In this document: positions 1-22,530 of the stretch, one piece after another
Numbering within the stretch: the stretch's first letter is position 1
Layout: every line of letters starts with the position of its first letter
NCBI GenBank assembly: GCA_018340805.1
Contig: JACMZG010001911.1
Span: forward strand, 33,885,157-33,949,156
Length of the DNA stretch: 64,000 nucleotides
Reading direction: 5' to 3'
Source: Microvelia longipes
Taxonomy: Eukaryota; Arthropoda; Insecta; Hemiptera; Veliidae
The notes under the pieces: generated by a model
Seen by the model: the letters and a program-made list of their open reading frames with translations, nothing else
What the model was told of the DNA's origin: nothing
The model's database searches: none
Translations under genes and position numbers: made by a program

Positions 1-535
1 TATTTCTAAACAGGCTTAGGGTTCATAATAAAAATGCAGACAATTTAGACACAAATACAGCTATAGCGGAACATATGACCAAGAAAAAACATAAAATTGA
101 TAACGACAATGTTAAAGTATTACATTCCGAAAAAACATTTGAACAAACGACGCATTTTGGAAAGTCTTTACATCAAAACTGACCCCAACACCATGAATAA
201 AAAACAGGATACTAACAATATAAATAGCATTTATTCAAATATTTTAAATTTAAAAAGACCCCCTAAAAATACAGTACCTCCGTCTACAAATCACCGTCAT
301 CTTAATAATCTGTCTATGCCTCCTTAATATTTTGGTTTACTGACATTTTCTGTCATTTTCAAAATTAATTATATTTCGTTTTATAAAAATTTTTTACATT
401 ACTTAATTTAGTTTCATTTGATTTTCACCTGAAGATGTTGAGCTTCGCTCAATGAAACGTTGTAAAGATGTATGTAAAGTTTATTAAATAAATTAATATT
501 TATAAAGGACTGTAGTCTTCAAGAAATTTAAATTC
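1..535 (+). mobile_element. Penelope-like element (PLE), 3' end
   Basis: This is the 3' end of a Penelope-like retroelement. Reading from base 3, the translation (ending with HMTKKKHKIDNDNVKVL and following residues) and then, one frame over, NKRRILESLYIKTDPNTMN resemble the C-terminal end of the GIY-YIG endonuclease domain typical of PLE proteins, with a glutamate followed by an asparagine-rich tail. The frame switch near base 140 shows the copy is broken. Downstream are a non-coding tail, a CTGAAGA-hairpin-GAAA motif at 431-456, and a short AT-rich end. Related copies lie on the minus strand at 18985-19338 plus 23162-23345 and, in part, at 56020-56070. The element runs off the left edge, so the reverse transcriptase is not visible. 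Confidence 0.72.
3..330 (+). pseudogene. PLE GIY-YIG endonuclease C-terminus, frameshifted
   Basis: Two overlapping frames share one protein end. The first (from base 3) is open to a stop near 190. The second carries ILESLYIKTDPNTMNKK and continues to 327. A single frameshift around 130-150 would join them. The E-x-x-x-I pattern (LESLYI) fits the conserved glutamate region of GIY-YIG nucleases in PLEs. The fragment is not expected to be functional. Confidence 0.6.
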
Positions 536-540
536 CAAAT

Positions 541-782
541 AAAAAAAATTAAGTTGGCTATCCTGATTTTTTAAAATAATTTTAAGATTTGCATACTCAT
601 TGTTTTTTTTGACAAAATATCATTAAATCAAAGTTTTTTTAGTTTAAAATCTTAGCTAACCTGTGCCTTTAACTGTTTAACCTGTCTTAAACTTTAATAA
701 TTAGATTAAAATATTACTTATAACTGCTCTAATATTCTACTCTAATATTTCAATTATGTCAGATAATATTGTGTGCGATATT
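541..782 (+). mobile_element. Crypton-like tyrosine-recombinase element, copy A, left part
   Basis: These bases match the reverse complement of 13680-13927 almost base for base, from the AAGTTGGCTATCCTG motif to the start codon (ATG at 757, MSDNIVCDI). The match then stops at 782 and resumes at 6153 with CGAACTTTTTAAC. The 5.4 kb between is an inserted LINE. The element begins about 541, straight after the PLE tail. Confidence 0.8.
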
Positions 783-1333
783 TACAAACTTTTGTTCGTA
801 AAACAATACAATCGATTGTTTTTGTGTTTTTATCTTTTTATTATTGCTCCTTTTGGTATAAATTTATTTTATTAAATAAATCAAATATAATATATTTTAT
901 AAGGTTCCTAGTTTTAACAAAATATAAAACTGATTTAGAAGGTTTATTAATTAACATATAACAATCAGTTTACGCTTAAGTTAAAATTATTTGATAGTAT
1001 TGGCAGTGTAAACTTATTTTAAATATTAATTTTATAATATCCAAAAAAACAGTTTAAGTAAGAATTAAGATAATAGCAAGAATTATACTTAAAAAAAAAA
1101 AAAATCTTAAATACATTTATACATATTTTAATCATATAAAGATACGTATATAACTAAATAACTTTAAATGAAGTATATAATATTTCATAATCACTTATAG
1201 GTTAATATAGTTTATATATAAGTTTTTTTCAATATTACTAAAATACAAAATAAGTATTGATAAGTAGCTATACGAAATAAATCGACGATTTATTTAAAAT
1301 TAAGATAATACGAATTGCATCTACCGGTAAAAA

Positions 1334-2044
1334 ATGGATAAACAAGATATAGAAAAGATGTTAACAGCATTTAGCACCCAAATTTTGGAAAATATAAATA
1401 GAGGAAATGAAAATGTATTAGAAACTCTAGAAAGAATTGAAAAGAATCAGAAAGAAAACTCTACACAAATCGAAAAAAATAGAACAAACATAAGATATTT
1501 ACAAAGAGAAGCTAACAGGAATAATTTGATTATACTTGGAATACCAGAAAATAAACCAGAAAGCTATAAACAATTAGAAAGAACAGTAATTAAAACGGTT
1601 AAAGATTACTTAGACATAGATATAACAGAGTACGATATCGATCTCGTAAAGAGAAATGGTTCATACGAAAGAGAAAAGAGGTCAATTAGTTTAATTTTAA
1701 CAAGAAACAAACTGAAGTTAGAAATATTGAAAAAGAGAGGAATGCTAAGAGGATCAAAAATATATATTGATGAACAATATCCACCAGACATATATCAAAT
1801 CAGGAAAGAGCTTACAGATAAGATGTGGGAAGCCAGGAAGAGTGGAAAATATGCCATTTTGAAATACGACAGACTGATAATTGATGAAAGAAAAGGAAAC
1901 ACTTATAGATCGGGTAAAAGAACATTTGATAAAACAAGATCACCAGAAACCCAGAAAAGCAGTAATAAAATTGCTGATGGAAGTGACTACTATAAGAGAA
2001 AGTTTGAAGATGAAACACGGCTAAAAGATTCAATGCTAGTCTAG
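1334..2044 (+). CDS. LINE ORF1 protein, coiled coil plus RRM-like domain
   Basis: This 236-residue ORF is uninterrupted. Residues 1-60 are rich in E, N and K with heptad spacing, as in a coiled coil. Residues 60-160 (around NNLIILGIP and SKIYIDEQYPPD) match the RRM-like core of L1/RTE-type ORF1 proteins, which bind the element RNA. The tail is basic. It lies 0.6 kb upstream of the endonuclease ORF, and the spacer holds another open frame at 2161-2385. The start is the first ATG in the frame. Confidence 0.78.
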   Translation: MDKQDIEKMLTAFSTQILENINRGNENVLETLERIEKNQKENSTQIEKNRTNIRYLQREANRNNLIILGIPENKPESYKQLERTVIKTVKDYLDIDITEYDIDLVKRNGSYEREKRSISLILTRNKLKLEILKKRGMLRGSKIYIDEQYPPDIYQIRKELTDKMWEARKSGKYAILKYDRLIIDERKGNTYRSGKRTFDKTRSPETQKSSNKIADGSDYYKRKFEDETRLKDSMLV

Positions 2045-2646
2045 ATTCATACTGGGGTGACGATAGAAGCAATTTTAACACCCAGCAAGTTAGAATTGAA
2101 ACACACGAACAAATTAGCGAACATGCCGCTGGTAAAGAACCCACCAAAAGTAATGATATTGTGGGTGGTGATAAAAGTGCATTAGAACAAGACACACAAA
2201 TAATAAGCACTTCGAAGTTGGATCTTGTTAATAAGCAAAAGATGGTCAGTTCAGAAAGCAAAAATAAAAATAATGCAACAAATAACAATGCAAGCAAACA
2301 TAACTCTTCAGGAAATTTGTTTGGATATGGATTCTCAAGTCATATAATAAAGATACCTCGGAAGAAATGGATAATAATAATATAGATTATGATGAGAATA
2401 GTATGAAAGAAGGAGAGAAAGACCAAAGAGCATAGCAATTAGTAAAAAATGATCAAATTAAGCATGTTGTAAATGAAAAGATAAAAAAAAAAAAAAAAAA
2501 GGAAAACAAAAATAAAAATATAGCAACCGAAGTATTAAATAATAAAGAAAATACAGATTTTAATTGCTCCAAAGCAAATAATAAAAATAAAAAGGGTATA
2601 AAAAATGAAGTAATAATTAGTCAAAAAGACACCAAGGACAATAACA

Positions 2647-5607
2647 GTGCAGAATAATAAAGTAGGAAGAAACGATAAAAAGTATAAAACTAAGGAATTA
2701 ACAAATATTGATAAAAACTATAAAAATATAAATAACGCTAAGATGAAAAATAATTTAAATGTAGTAATCTATACATACAACTGTCAGACGTTGAGAAGCG
2801 AAAATAAATTATATGAATTACTAGAAGTAACAAATAAGAAAGATTGGGACATTATAGGCCTGTGTGAAGTAAGGAGAGATGGTGAGCATTTGGTGAAATT
2901 AGATAATGATATAGAATTCTATTGGAATGGTGAAGGTCATCATGGCGGAACGGGATTCTTAGTAAATAACCGCAGTCAGAAAAATATAACTAGCTACAAA
3001 GCATACGGTCAACGGGTGTCAAAGCTTATATGGAAAATAGAGGAAAAACATGGAGGTGGTAGAATGAAAATTATACAAGTTTACGCACCAACTTCTACAG
3101 CTACAGATGAAGAGATGGAGAGTTTCTACAGTGATGTACAGAAAGCCCTTGATGAAGACAGGTGCAAATACAACTTGGTAATAGGCGATATGAACGCTAA
3201 AATCGGAACAAACGAGAACAACGACAGCCAAGCTATAGGCAGACACGGTTTGGGCAGAGAAACGATAGAGGAAATGATATGTTAGAGTTTGTAGAGGGAA
3301 ATGATCTTATATCATGAACACTTTCTATAAAAAATGCGATCACAAGAAATGGACATGGATCAGTCCGAATGGTTTAGTAAAGAACGAAATTGATTTTATT
3401 ATAACCAACAAAAAAGAAGTGGTGAAGAATGTTGAGGTAGACGATGATATTGATATAGGGAGTGACCACCGTGCTGTGAAAGCGGTGTTAAATATAAGCA
3501 AACAAAAAAGAATAGACGCATCGGCAGAAAATCAAATAAGTTATTAGAAGGAATAAATAATGAAGAGTACGAATATACATTACAAACAGAAATGAAAGAG
3601 AAAAAACTAGATGAAAAGTCAAAGGATGTTGAAAAGTTTGAAAACGCCCTTTGCAATGCAATAAAAGCCACAACAAAAGAGCTAAATAAAATAAATGAAA
3701 GCTCTAAGCCCAATCAAAATAATGCCAAAGGAAATAAATAGATTATTAAAGAAAGAAGAAGATTAAAGAGAAAAGGTAAAGACAGGGAACTAGTAGCAGA
3801 GATATCAAAAACTATTAGATCAAAAATAGAAGATTGGAGTAATAAGAAAAGGATTGATCAACTGAACGATGTATTAGAAATTGGAGGAAGCGTAAAAAAT
3901 TATTGGAAAACACAAAAAATCGGAATAGAGAAAATTACAGGTATGAAAGACAAGAAAGGCATTGTTAGAAATGAAAAAACAGAAATATTAAGTATCATAA
4001 GCAAATTTTACGAAGAACTATACGAGGATGTTAAAGAAAAGAACGAGAATTACTGTATAAAGAATACATCTATACTTGATAGTGAAATAGAAGAAGTGCC
4101 AGAAATTACAACAGATGAAATAAAAAGAGTCGTAGATAAATTAAAGAAAGGTAAAGCAGGAGGAAAGGATGGAATAACAGGAGAGGAATTAAAAGCAGGA
4201 GGCTCTACTGTAGTGAAGGCTTTGCATAACCTATTCAACCTTTGCCTAAGAAATAAAATGGTGCCAAAAGCATGGTATGAAGCGGAACTTGTGTTAATTC
4301 ACAAGAAAGGAGATAAACATTGCATTGAAAACTATCGGCCCTTAAGCTTACTTTCAATACTTTACAAGCTTTTCATGAACGTTATCGCATTTAGAATAGA
4401 AAACGATCTAGACCGGGACATCGAAGATACGCAAACAGGTTTTAGAAAGAACATGTCAACACTAGATAACATTTTTGTCGTTAAACAACTGATCCGAAGA
4501 GCTCATGACTACAATATGTCGTTAGTAATGATTTTCGTAGATTTCAAGAAGGCATTCGATTCAGTTCTCAAAAATGAAGTAATCGCGAGTTTAAGGGACA
4601 GTGGAATACACACAACTTATGTGGAGATTTTTGAGCAAGTTTACGAGGAAGCGACTTTAAATATCAAAGTAGAGAACTTGGTCAGGAAGATAAAAATAAA
4701 GAGAGGGATAAGACAAGGAGATGTGTTGTCTGGCAAAATCTTTATCAAAATATTAGAGAAAGTCTGCAAACGATTAAACTGGCACAAGAAAGGTATTCGA
4801 GTAAACGGTAGGTACCTTAATATACTCAAATTTGCTGATGACGTCATCATATTCGCCGAAAGCTACGAGCACGCCGAAGAGATGTTAAAGCAACTCATTA
4901 TAGAGGCAAGGAAAATTGGTCTTGAAATAAATTCAAGTAAAACTAATGTTATGTCTATAAATGTCGATAAGAGGGATAAGCAGGTAGTCGTAGACAACAC
5001 AAAAATAGAAGAAGTAAGTCAATATAACTATTTAGGGAGTTTAATTAGTATTGAGGAGAAGGAGAGCAAAAAGGAAATACAAAGAAGGGTAGCTTTAGGA
5101 TGGAGAAGCTTTAATAGATATCGACACTTATTCAGGTCAAATGTCAGCATTGATTCAAAGAGGAAATTGTGGAATGCTTGTGTTCTCCTAGTTCTAATAT
5201 ACGGATGCGAGACATGGGCTATGCCAGAAAATATTATAAAGAAAATGAGGGTAACCCAACGCACGATGGAAAGAAGCATGATACGAATAAGTAGGAGAGA
5301 TAGGAAGTCGAATAGATGGGTTAGAGAACAAACAAAATTAAAAGATATAGGAGAGACTATGGTACAGAGAAAGTGGAAATGGAGTGGACATATTGTTAGG
5401 CTAAAGGACGAGAGATTTACAAAAGACATGATAGAATGGTACCCGAGAGATAGAAAGAGAAAGAAGGGTAGACCTAGTATCAAATGGGATGAGGAGATGA
5501 GGAAAGTCAGCGAAAGAAAGTGCGTATGGCATAGAATAGCTTATGACAGAAACGAATGGCGAAGGTTAAGTAAGGTGTACTGTTGCGCTTATTTGTACAA
5601 AAATTAA
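2647..5607 (+). pseudogene. LINE ORF2, endonuclease-reverse transcriptase, disrupted
   Basis: The first part (2647-3285) is an APE-type endonuclease with YTYNCQTLR, GLCEVRRDGE, GGTGFLVNN and VIGDMNAKIG. A frameshift near 3280 leads to 3314-3547, which holds the C-terminal SDHRAV motif. A second shift near 3540 and an in-frame TAG at 3739-3741 follow. From 3742 the frame is open to 5607 and encodes the reverse transcriptase: VDFKKAFDSV, RQGDVLSG, the catalytic FADDVIIF at 4831-4854, then YGCETWAM and a C-terminal GRPSIKWDEE region typical of RTE-clade proteins. The RT core looks intact, but ORF2 as a whole is broken by two shifts and one stop. Confidence 0.87.
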
Positions 5608-5917
5608 TTAATTAATCAGTAATTTAATGTTTGTACTTTGATACAACTAAGTTTTGGCAGGGGGATGATTGACACGATAAAATTGTGCGAGAAAAATTTA
5701 TATTGACACAATACATATTGTGCCAACTATTCAAGTGTTGCGAAGCTTGGTGGTATCAAATGTGTAAAGAAATAATTGATAAATTAGGTCTAGGATGAAT
5801 AAACATAAAATAAAAATAAGAATTTTAATAATAAATTAAATAATTAAAATAAAAGTGTATAAAATTTTAGTTAAATGTATTTAAAACTTATTTATTTATT
5901 TTTAAAGTTTAGATGTA

Positions 5918-5918
<1 letters not shown>

Positions 5919-5966
<48 letters not shown>
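5919..5966 (+). repeat. poly-T run
   Basis: A run of about 47 T residues lies in the 3' part of the LINE insertion. It may be the poly-A tail of a small retroposed copy on the minus strand, because the following 5970-6128 segment, with its CCTAAAGGGTG hairpin, has no match in the LINE itself. Confidence 0.7.
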
Positions 5967-6152
5967 CAAATTAAATTTAAATTAAGTTTGCATGATATGC
6001 AGCTTCAACCCTAAAGGGTGCCTCGGCTAATAGCCGATTTGAAACTTGTTAATATATCATATCATAATACGTACTAAATATATTGAAAATTTGTAAATTA
6101 TTATTATTAACAGTTTTAATAAAAGGCTTATTTATTTATTTATTTATTTATT

Positions 6153-6887
6153 TACGAACTTTTTAACAATACACCTCCTGACATTGCTATTGAAGCGAAT
6201 TTGGTAAAAGAAAACTTGTTACCAACGAAGTTATATGACAAAGCATGTAACAATTTTAAAAGTTGGTGTCATGATCATAATATACAACAAGTAAGTGAAA
6301 ATGCATTGCTTGTTTATTTTAATAATGAATGAAAAAACAAAACAAGCGTCAAGTCTGCGGTCACTGCATTCAATGATCAAATCATCTTTGCTTGTGAGAG
6401 AAAATTTTAATATCAAAAGCTATGCATCACTTTTAATAGCATTATTAAAAAGAAAAACGAAGGTTATGTTGCAAAGAAAGCGAATGTTTTACTAAGAACC
6501 AAGTTGAAGACTTTTTGCATAATTCACCAAACGATAAGTTTCTTATAATAAAGGTAAGATAATTTTCAGTTAAAAAATCCTGAAAAAGAAATGAAAAAAG
6601 GCATTCTTACTTTATTTTCAATGTCGACGTCTGGAGATAAAATCTTGTATGCACCTTGGGAGTAAAATGCCATTATTCCCTCGCAATAATTTCCTCCCTC
6701 GGCTTCGCCTCGGGAGTAAATAGCTATAACTCCCTCGGCTTCGCCTCAGGAGTTAAACAACTAAATCCCTCGGCTTCGCCTCAGGATTTAAATCCTTTGT
6801 TTCCCTCGGCTTTTGCCTCAGGAACCAACATAATGCTTAGGGGAATAATGACATTCTTTACTCCCTTGGTACATAAATAACTATTTT
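6153..6887 (+). mobile_element. Crypton-like element, copy A, right part
   Basis: This continues the recombinase-like ORF after the LINE. Frame-switching translation gives a SAM-like N-terminal core-binding domain: KENLLPTKLY, FKSWCHDHN, SMIKSSL, ALLKR, then ANVFTKNQVEDFL in a third frame. These segments resemble Crypton/XerD-type tyrosine recombinases. No catalytic R-HxxR-Y domain is present. The coding match ends at a splice-donor-like AAGGTAAGAT at about 6550. A hairpin array (6648-6878) follows, and the element ends at ATAAATAACTATTTT (6873-6887). It is non-autonomous. Confidence 0.78.
6648..6878 (+). repeat. array of four GCTTCGC palindromes inside a larger inverted repeat
   Basis: The hairpins are at 6694-6716, 6728-6754, 6763-6789 and 6797-6835. 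Each has the core CTCGGCTTCGCCTC (the last one mutated), with outer arms CTCC/GGAG, AACTCC/GGAGTT, AAATCC/GGATTT and GTTTCC/GGAACC. The whole set is enclosed by an imperfect inverted repeat, CACCTTGGGAGTAAA on the left and TTTACTCCCTTGGTAC on the right. The copy at 12930-13190 has one more hairpin. Confidence 0.9.
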
Positions 6888-7039
6888 GTTTATTTATTAT
6901 CGAGGCTTACCTGCTACTAAAAGGGTATTATAATTTCATTAGATGGTGTGTTTATTTAATTTTTATTCGATTATATTTTATTAAAATTAATAAGATTGTT
7001 TGGTTACTAAAGTGATACAAGCTTAATATTGTGTTTTAG

Positions 7040-18090
<11,051 letters not shown>

Positions 18091-18984
18091 GTAAGCTATA
18101 CATTGTTTTAACTACTTAAACGATTGAGGATTAATTTATTGACCAAAGGTTTGAGTTTGTGTATAAAAATTGAGTTAATGTTGAGTTTTTAGTCATATTC
18201 CTAGCTAAATAGCCAAAGGCTCAAAAGTTGAGTTTATTTAGTGTATGATCAATACTCCAATTGGAGTTTTAATAATCTTTCCTTTAATGCATTTTAATGA
18301 CACTATAGGAAATATATTATAAAATCACTAGATTCAATATAATCTTCATTTCTAAACTCAATATAATCTTCGGGGCATAATCATGTCTAAAACATACAAA
18401 TAATGAAAAACAAAAATTAGTCTTTATAATTAGACAGTTAAAACTTACTTCACAAAATGTTAATAATATTTTTAAATTCTGTCTAAATTATAATTAATTC
18501 TATCTTGTTCTTCTTCAAATTTGTTTTTCATTTTTTTGGCTTATGCGTGTCTGCCAATTTGAAGATTTTATCATTCTGGAAAAAAGTCTTTAACTTCAGA
18601 ATGTTAATAATCTTTTCTTTCATTTACTCCGTAACTAATTTATCAGCATGGGAGTTAAAGTCACAGGAAATTCATATTTTTATACAACACTTATTCTTTA
18701 CAGCCATTTTAATTAATTCAGGAGGGAACCAGATTGAAAATGTATTAACATTACTGAACTTGTATTTAGGAATATAAATATCCCTGGCAATATACAAAAT
18801 GTTATAAACCAGGGATCTAATCAAGTAGGTTCTCTGGATTAAATTTTTAGAGCATACAATTCTTTGTTCATGGGTACCAAAATCACTAATTTGGGATAGA
18901 AAATTGATTTTAGCTCAAAAAAGTGAAATAGAAATTATTTTATAAAAGAGTAAATTTTTTTGGAAGGGTATGATATATATATAA
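18091..18984. other. MCM8 downstream region, nothing recognised
   Basis: AT-rich intergenic sequence. An open frame at 18505-18777 is composition-driven (F, L, I, S rich) and has no supporting motif. Confidence 0.4.
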
Positions 18985-19338
18985 TTTAAATTTTTTGAAG
19001 ACTGCAGTCCTATATAATATTAATTTATTTAATAATTCTCACAACGAAGACAAAGTTTCATTGAGCAAAGCTTAATGTCTTCAGGTGAATCCAGAATAAA
19101 ACTAAAATCAAATTTGTAATGCAATAAATTTTTTTAAATGCAACTCATAAAATTGAAAATAATTTAGAATAAATGACTGAAAACGTCAGTAAACAAAAAA
19201 AATATTAAGGAGGCAGGGACTAACTATTAACTGAACCGTGATTTTTAATTGTAGATGGAGGCACTGTATTTTTAGGGGGTTTTTTTAAATTTAAAATATT
19301 TGAGTAAATACTATTTATATTGTTTGTATCCTGTTTTA
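18985..19338 (-). mobile_element. PLE copy, downstream half
   Basis: On the minus strand this matches 205-535 of the left-edge PLE, including AACAGGATAC, the CTGAAGA-hairpin-GAAA motif (near 19050-19085) and GGACTGCAGTCTTC. It stops at 19338. The other half of the same copy starts at 23162, so 3.8 kb was inserted into it. Confidence 0.75.
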
Positions 19339-19462
19339 GCGAATTTTCATAATGAAAATGACGCTTATGAGGTTGTTCGGATGACGGAAGTTGAGGGTGG
19401 GAGTGAGCGGAATCGGTTCCTATTGGCTTCCTGATAACAAAAAAATATGTCCGAAAAAAAGT

Positions 19463-19490
19463 TTATATATATAATATATATATATGTATA

Positions 19491-19537
<47 letters not shown>

Positions 19538-19562
19538 ATATAATATATATATATATATATGT
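19463..19562. repeat. (TA)n-rich microsatellite
   Basis: An interrupted TA tract with ATTATA and ATGTAT variants, in the same position as the tract at 8972-9069 of copy 1. Confidence 0.95.
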
Positions 19563-20082
19563 ATGTAAGAGTTTCTACCCTTTCGTATGGTGAACGATAA
19601 CTCTCGAAGGCGTTCTCAAATTGAAACGAAACTTTGCAAATCGCGAGATGTTGAGGAGGTTACGAGGCCTATTGTTTATAAAAACATTATGACGTCATCA
19701 ATCAAAGTTATGACGTCATGAAAAAAAATTTTTTTTGAAACTTGAAATGGCTTTAAAAAAGGTATTTCGTGGTTAGTAGACGGCTAGCTAAATCGATTAA
19801 GACCAATTTCAGCTCAATCGAACCATCACAAATGGCGCAAACAGTATACATATATATTATAATGTTGTATATATGTATACGTCCAGGTCAAAGACTTGTA
19901 CGATATCTGTTGGGTTTAGTAGTGTTAGAGGATGGGGATATAGTATAAAAGATGGACCTCTACCTCTTGCTCCATCATGGTAAGCCTACTGTCCCAGAGA
20001 GACAGGGCAAAAATGGCTTCCACTGAACCACGCCGAGCTAAGCAGAACCGTAAAGCGGAAGAACCTCGAAGTAGTCTTTATA

Positions 20083-21011
20083 ACTAGACGTTGTAGCGAG
20101 CCATTTGGTTAACACTTATATTAGTTGTTTCAGCTCGCAGTGAGATGGGGATATACGATTCCACTTCCCCCACCTCGTCAACTACAAGGTCTATCTATTC
20201 TACCCCTTCAGATTTTACAGTTCTTCCCTTATTATACCTCGTAAAGCATTATTTATTTCAATTAAGACCGTAATTGATTAATAAATTGATAATAAATTTA
20301 GATTCATATAAATTGATGTTAAATTTTAAGATTCATATTAATAAATTGATATTAAATTTTAAGATTCATATTAATAAATTGATATTATATTTTAAGATTC
20401 ATATTAATAAATTAATCATCGTGTTCGTCTAATTCTTCAATTTTTGTGTGTTAATGTATTTTTTGTATCTTTTTGTATAGAGTTAATAAATTTAAAGTAA
20501 TTAAATTGTATAGAACTCAAGTCAATTGTTTTCTTCTTTCACTGTTTTATTGTATTTTATTTTAAGTTAAACAGTACTTCATATTATATTATAGTTCTAT
20601 GTCTGATGACATCTATCGTTATATCTCCATTATTTTACTTTGAATCAATAAATGAGGACAGAGCTTGATTTCTGTTGACTTCTATCTTTTGTCTCTATTA
20701 TTTTACTTTGAATCAATAAATGAAGACACAGCTTGATTTCTTGAAGAATAAATCAAAATATTTTTAATAAAGTAGGTGCAAGAGATTAAGCATTTAAAAA
20801 AATAATTTGATATTAGATTGACGGTCATAAATAGTATAATGATAAGAAATATCCATTCTATATAGAGACGAGCCCCTCTCGCTTATTGGTTGCAGGAGAC
20901 GCAAGAGTATTACTCCCCACCTCTCTCACTAGATATACTCAAATACCTACCTACACAGTAATATACACTATACTAGAAGTGTTAACCAAATGGCTCGCTA
21001 CAACGTCTAGT
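20083..21011. mobile_element. TIR DNA transposon, non-autonomous, 929 bp
   Basis: Perfect 35-bp terminal inverted repeats (20083-20117 and 20977-21011) begin ACTAGACGTTGTAGCGAGCC. A 9-bp duplication, GTCTTTATA, flanks it (20074-20082 and 21012-21020), and the uninterrupted sequence is seen in copy 1 near 9580. A 9-bp duplication with long TIRs fits Mutator-like elements best; hAT (8 bp) is less likely. No transposase is encoded. The interior holds a ~36-bp tandem repeat (20280-20410) and a duplicated ~70-bp block (20612-20745). Confidence 0.92.
20280..20410. repeat. ~36-bp tandem repeat
   Basis: AATAAATTGATATTAAATT followed by TTAAGATTCATATT repeats about four times inside the 929-bp TIR element. 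Confidence 0.85.
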
Positions 21012-21233
21012 GTCTTTATATGGTCGAATTCATTCTAAAACGATTGCGACCAGTTTCATCTCAATCAGACAATCCTAAGCATAGATAAACAATATTAACA
21101 TAGATGGTTCACTCCCGAGTGTAGTAGGAACACTCAATTGAAAAGTTTGTGTTTATGATTTAAGTTAGGGGCCTCATCACTAGAGTCTTGAATAGCGCTA
21201 GTAGTAAAAATATATTTGCTCTATTCTCTACTA

Positions 21234-22154
21234 AAATACGACACACGGCTAAAATCAATTGACACCCCGCCAAAATCTCAATGCTTTCAACCCTCATTTT
21301 TAAATAAAAAAATCCCTTCTTTTAAGTAACAAAAAAAATCCCTACTTTGCAACACTGAAAGTCAGGTTATGTTTTGACTTTTACTATTTGTTTTTATTTG
21401 ATATCGTATTTTTTATTTTTAAAAATTATTTATTTACTTTTTAAGTAGGAATATTGTTGTATCTTATAAATTTACCTAAGTATTGCATTAAATTTGTTCG
21501 GGAAGTATGAATTAAGTGAAGTTAAAGTTGTTGATTACGTAATGCAATGGATCATAATAGTTCTATGATATAAGTTTGACGATTTAAATAAGTCGTTAGC
21601 TATAATTACTTTTTTCCAAAATAGACTGCTTTTTTGTGTCATGTTTGTATAATTGAATGCGTATTGTTTCATATTTTAAAAATAATATGACACAATATGC
21701 ATTCATGACTTAAAAAAGTCAAGACTGTCATCTATTGAAAGACATGGCATTTTCGAAAAAAATGCTGTTTTGGTTGACAGACCCCAGACCCTGCGCTGTA
21801 CCCAAATAGCAAGAAATGCTTGAAGAATACATCAATGTCCATGCGTCAAATATAGGCACTCAGATCATACTACAACTCTGCAATAATTGGATGAATTAAA
21901 CAGATTGGAATGAAACGAAACGAACTCAAACAGATAAATATGCACAATGAGGGAAATAAAAGTGACGCGAGGTTACAAATATTTACAACCAGTGTTGCCT
22001 TTTTATGATTTTATTAACGAAAAAGGTATTTTTTTATACCAAGGTTGGCATAAAGTGGAGGGGGAAAGATCGTGATCGGTCTGAACCAATAGAATTCTTT
22101 CCCTCACAGATTTTTGGCGCGCTGTCAATTGATTTTAGCCGTGTGTCGTATTAT
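21234..22154. mobile_element. TIR element, ~920 bp (ACACGGCTAAAATC family)
   Basis: The ends read TACGACACACGGCTAAAATC and continue AATTGACA in inverted orientation. Two ~180-bp relatives lie at 25163-25341 and 61976-62150. No transposase is visible. The larger size suggests a distinct internal region between the same ends. Confidence 0.8.
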
Positions 22155-22389
22155 AGATTGTGCTGTAGTATTTTTTTAAAAACAAACAGTTGCCAATCGT
22201 TTAGTAAAATAAAATAAAAGTAAACAAAGATCTATGGTATGCTGTAGTATTCGCGATGTATTTTTGTTTTATAAAACTTGGGGGCCTCATCACGCAAAGC
22301 AGCACCATCGTTTTCTTAAAAAAAATAACAATAATTCATTCCTAGTTTTTTAGACTTAACATTTAAATTTGCTATCTGAGTATAACATC

Positions 22390-22530
22390 TCGGGTTGGCG
22401 CAAACAGATAAGTAAAGGAAACTAACAAAAATTGAAACTCTGACATTAGAGGTTCAAATCCAAGGGGGGACGACAGAATGGGTGAAGTAAGAGTGAGAAA
22501 TTATTTTTTTTCACTTTTTACCAATTTTTA
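22390..22530 (+). repeat. possible tRNA-like repeat (weak)
   Basis: GGTTGGCGCAAACAG and, about 60 bases on, GAGGTTCAAATCC resemble A and B boxes. No second copy was confirmed and no cloverleaf is evident. Confidence 0.25.

Larger units (their letters stand above)
783..6152 (+). mobile_element. RTE-type non-LTR retrotransposon (5.4 kb)
   Basis: This LINE carries a coiled-coil ORF1, an endonuclease plus reverse-transcriptase ORF2, a 3' UTR, a poly-T run and a final (TTTA)n tail at 6129-6152. Its outer limits are set by the Crypton-like element it interrupts: comparison with the intact copy at 12919-13927 puts the junctions at about 782 and 6153. No clear target-site duplication is visible, and about two bases of the target seem lost. 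The segment 783-1333 is an AT-rich 5' region. Segment 5608-6152 has no ORF and may include a second short insertion, since a 47-base T run at 5919-5966 lies inside it. Confidence 0.85.

Noticed and set aside
783..6152. L1-clade assignment of the first LINE
   Set aside because: ORF1 is L1-like, but the reverse transcriptase C-terminus (YGCETW, GRPSIKWDEE) and the short (TTTA)n tail fit RTE-type elements better.
20074..21020. hAT assignment of the 929-bp TIR element
   Set aside because: The duplication matches over nine bases, not eight, and the ends lack the usual CAGNG start; Mutator-like is a better, though unproven, fit.
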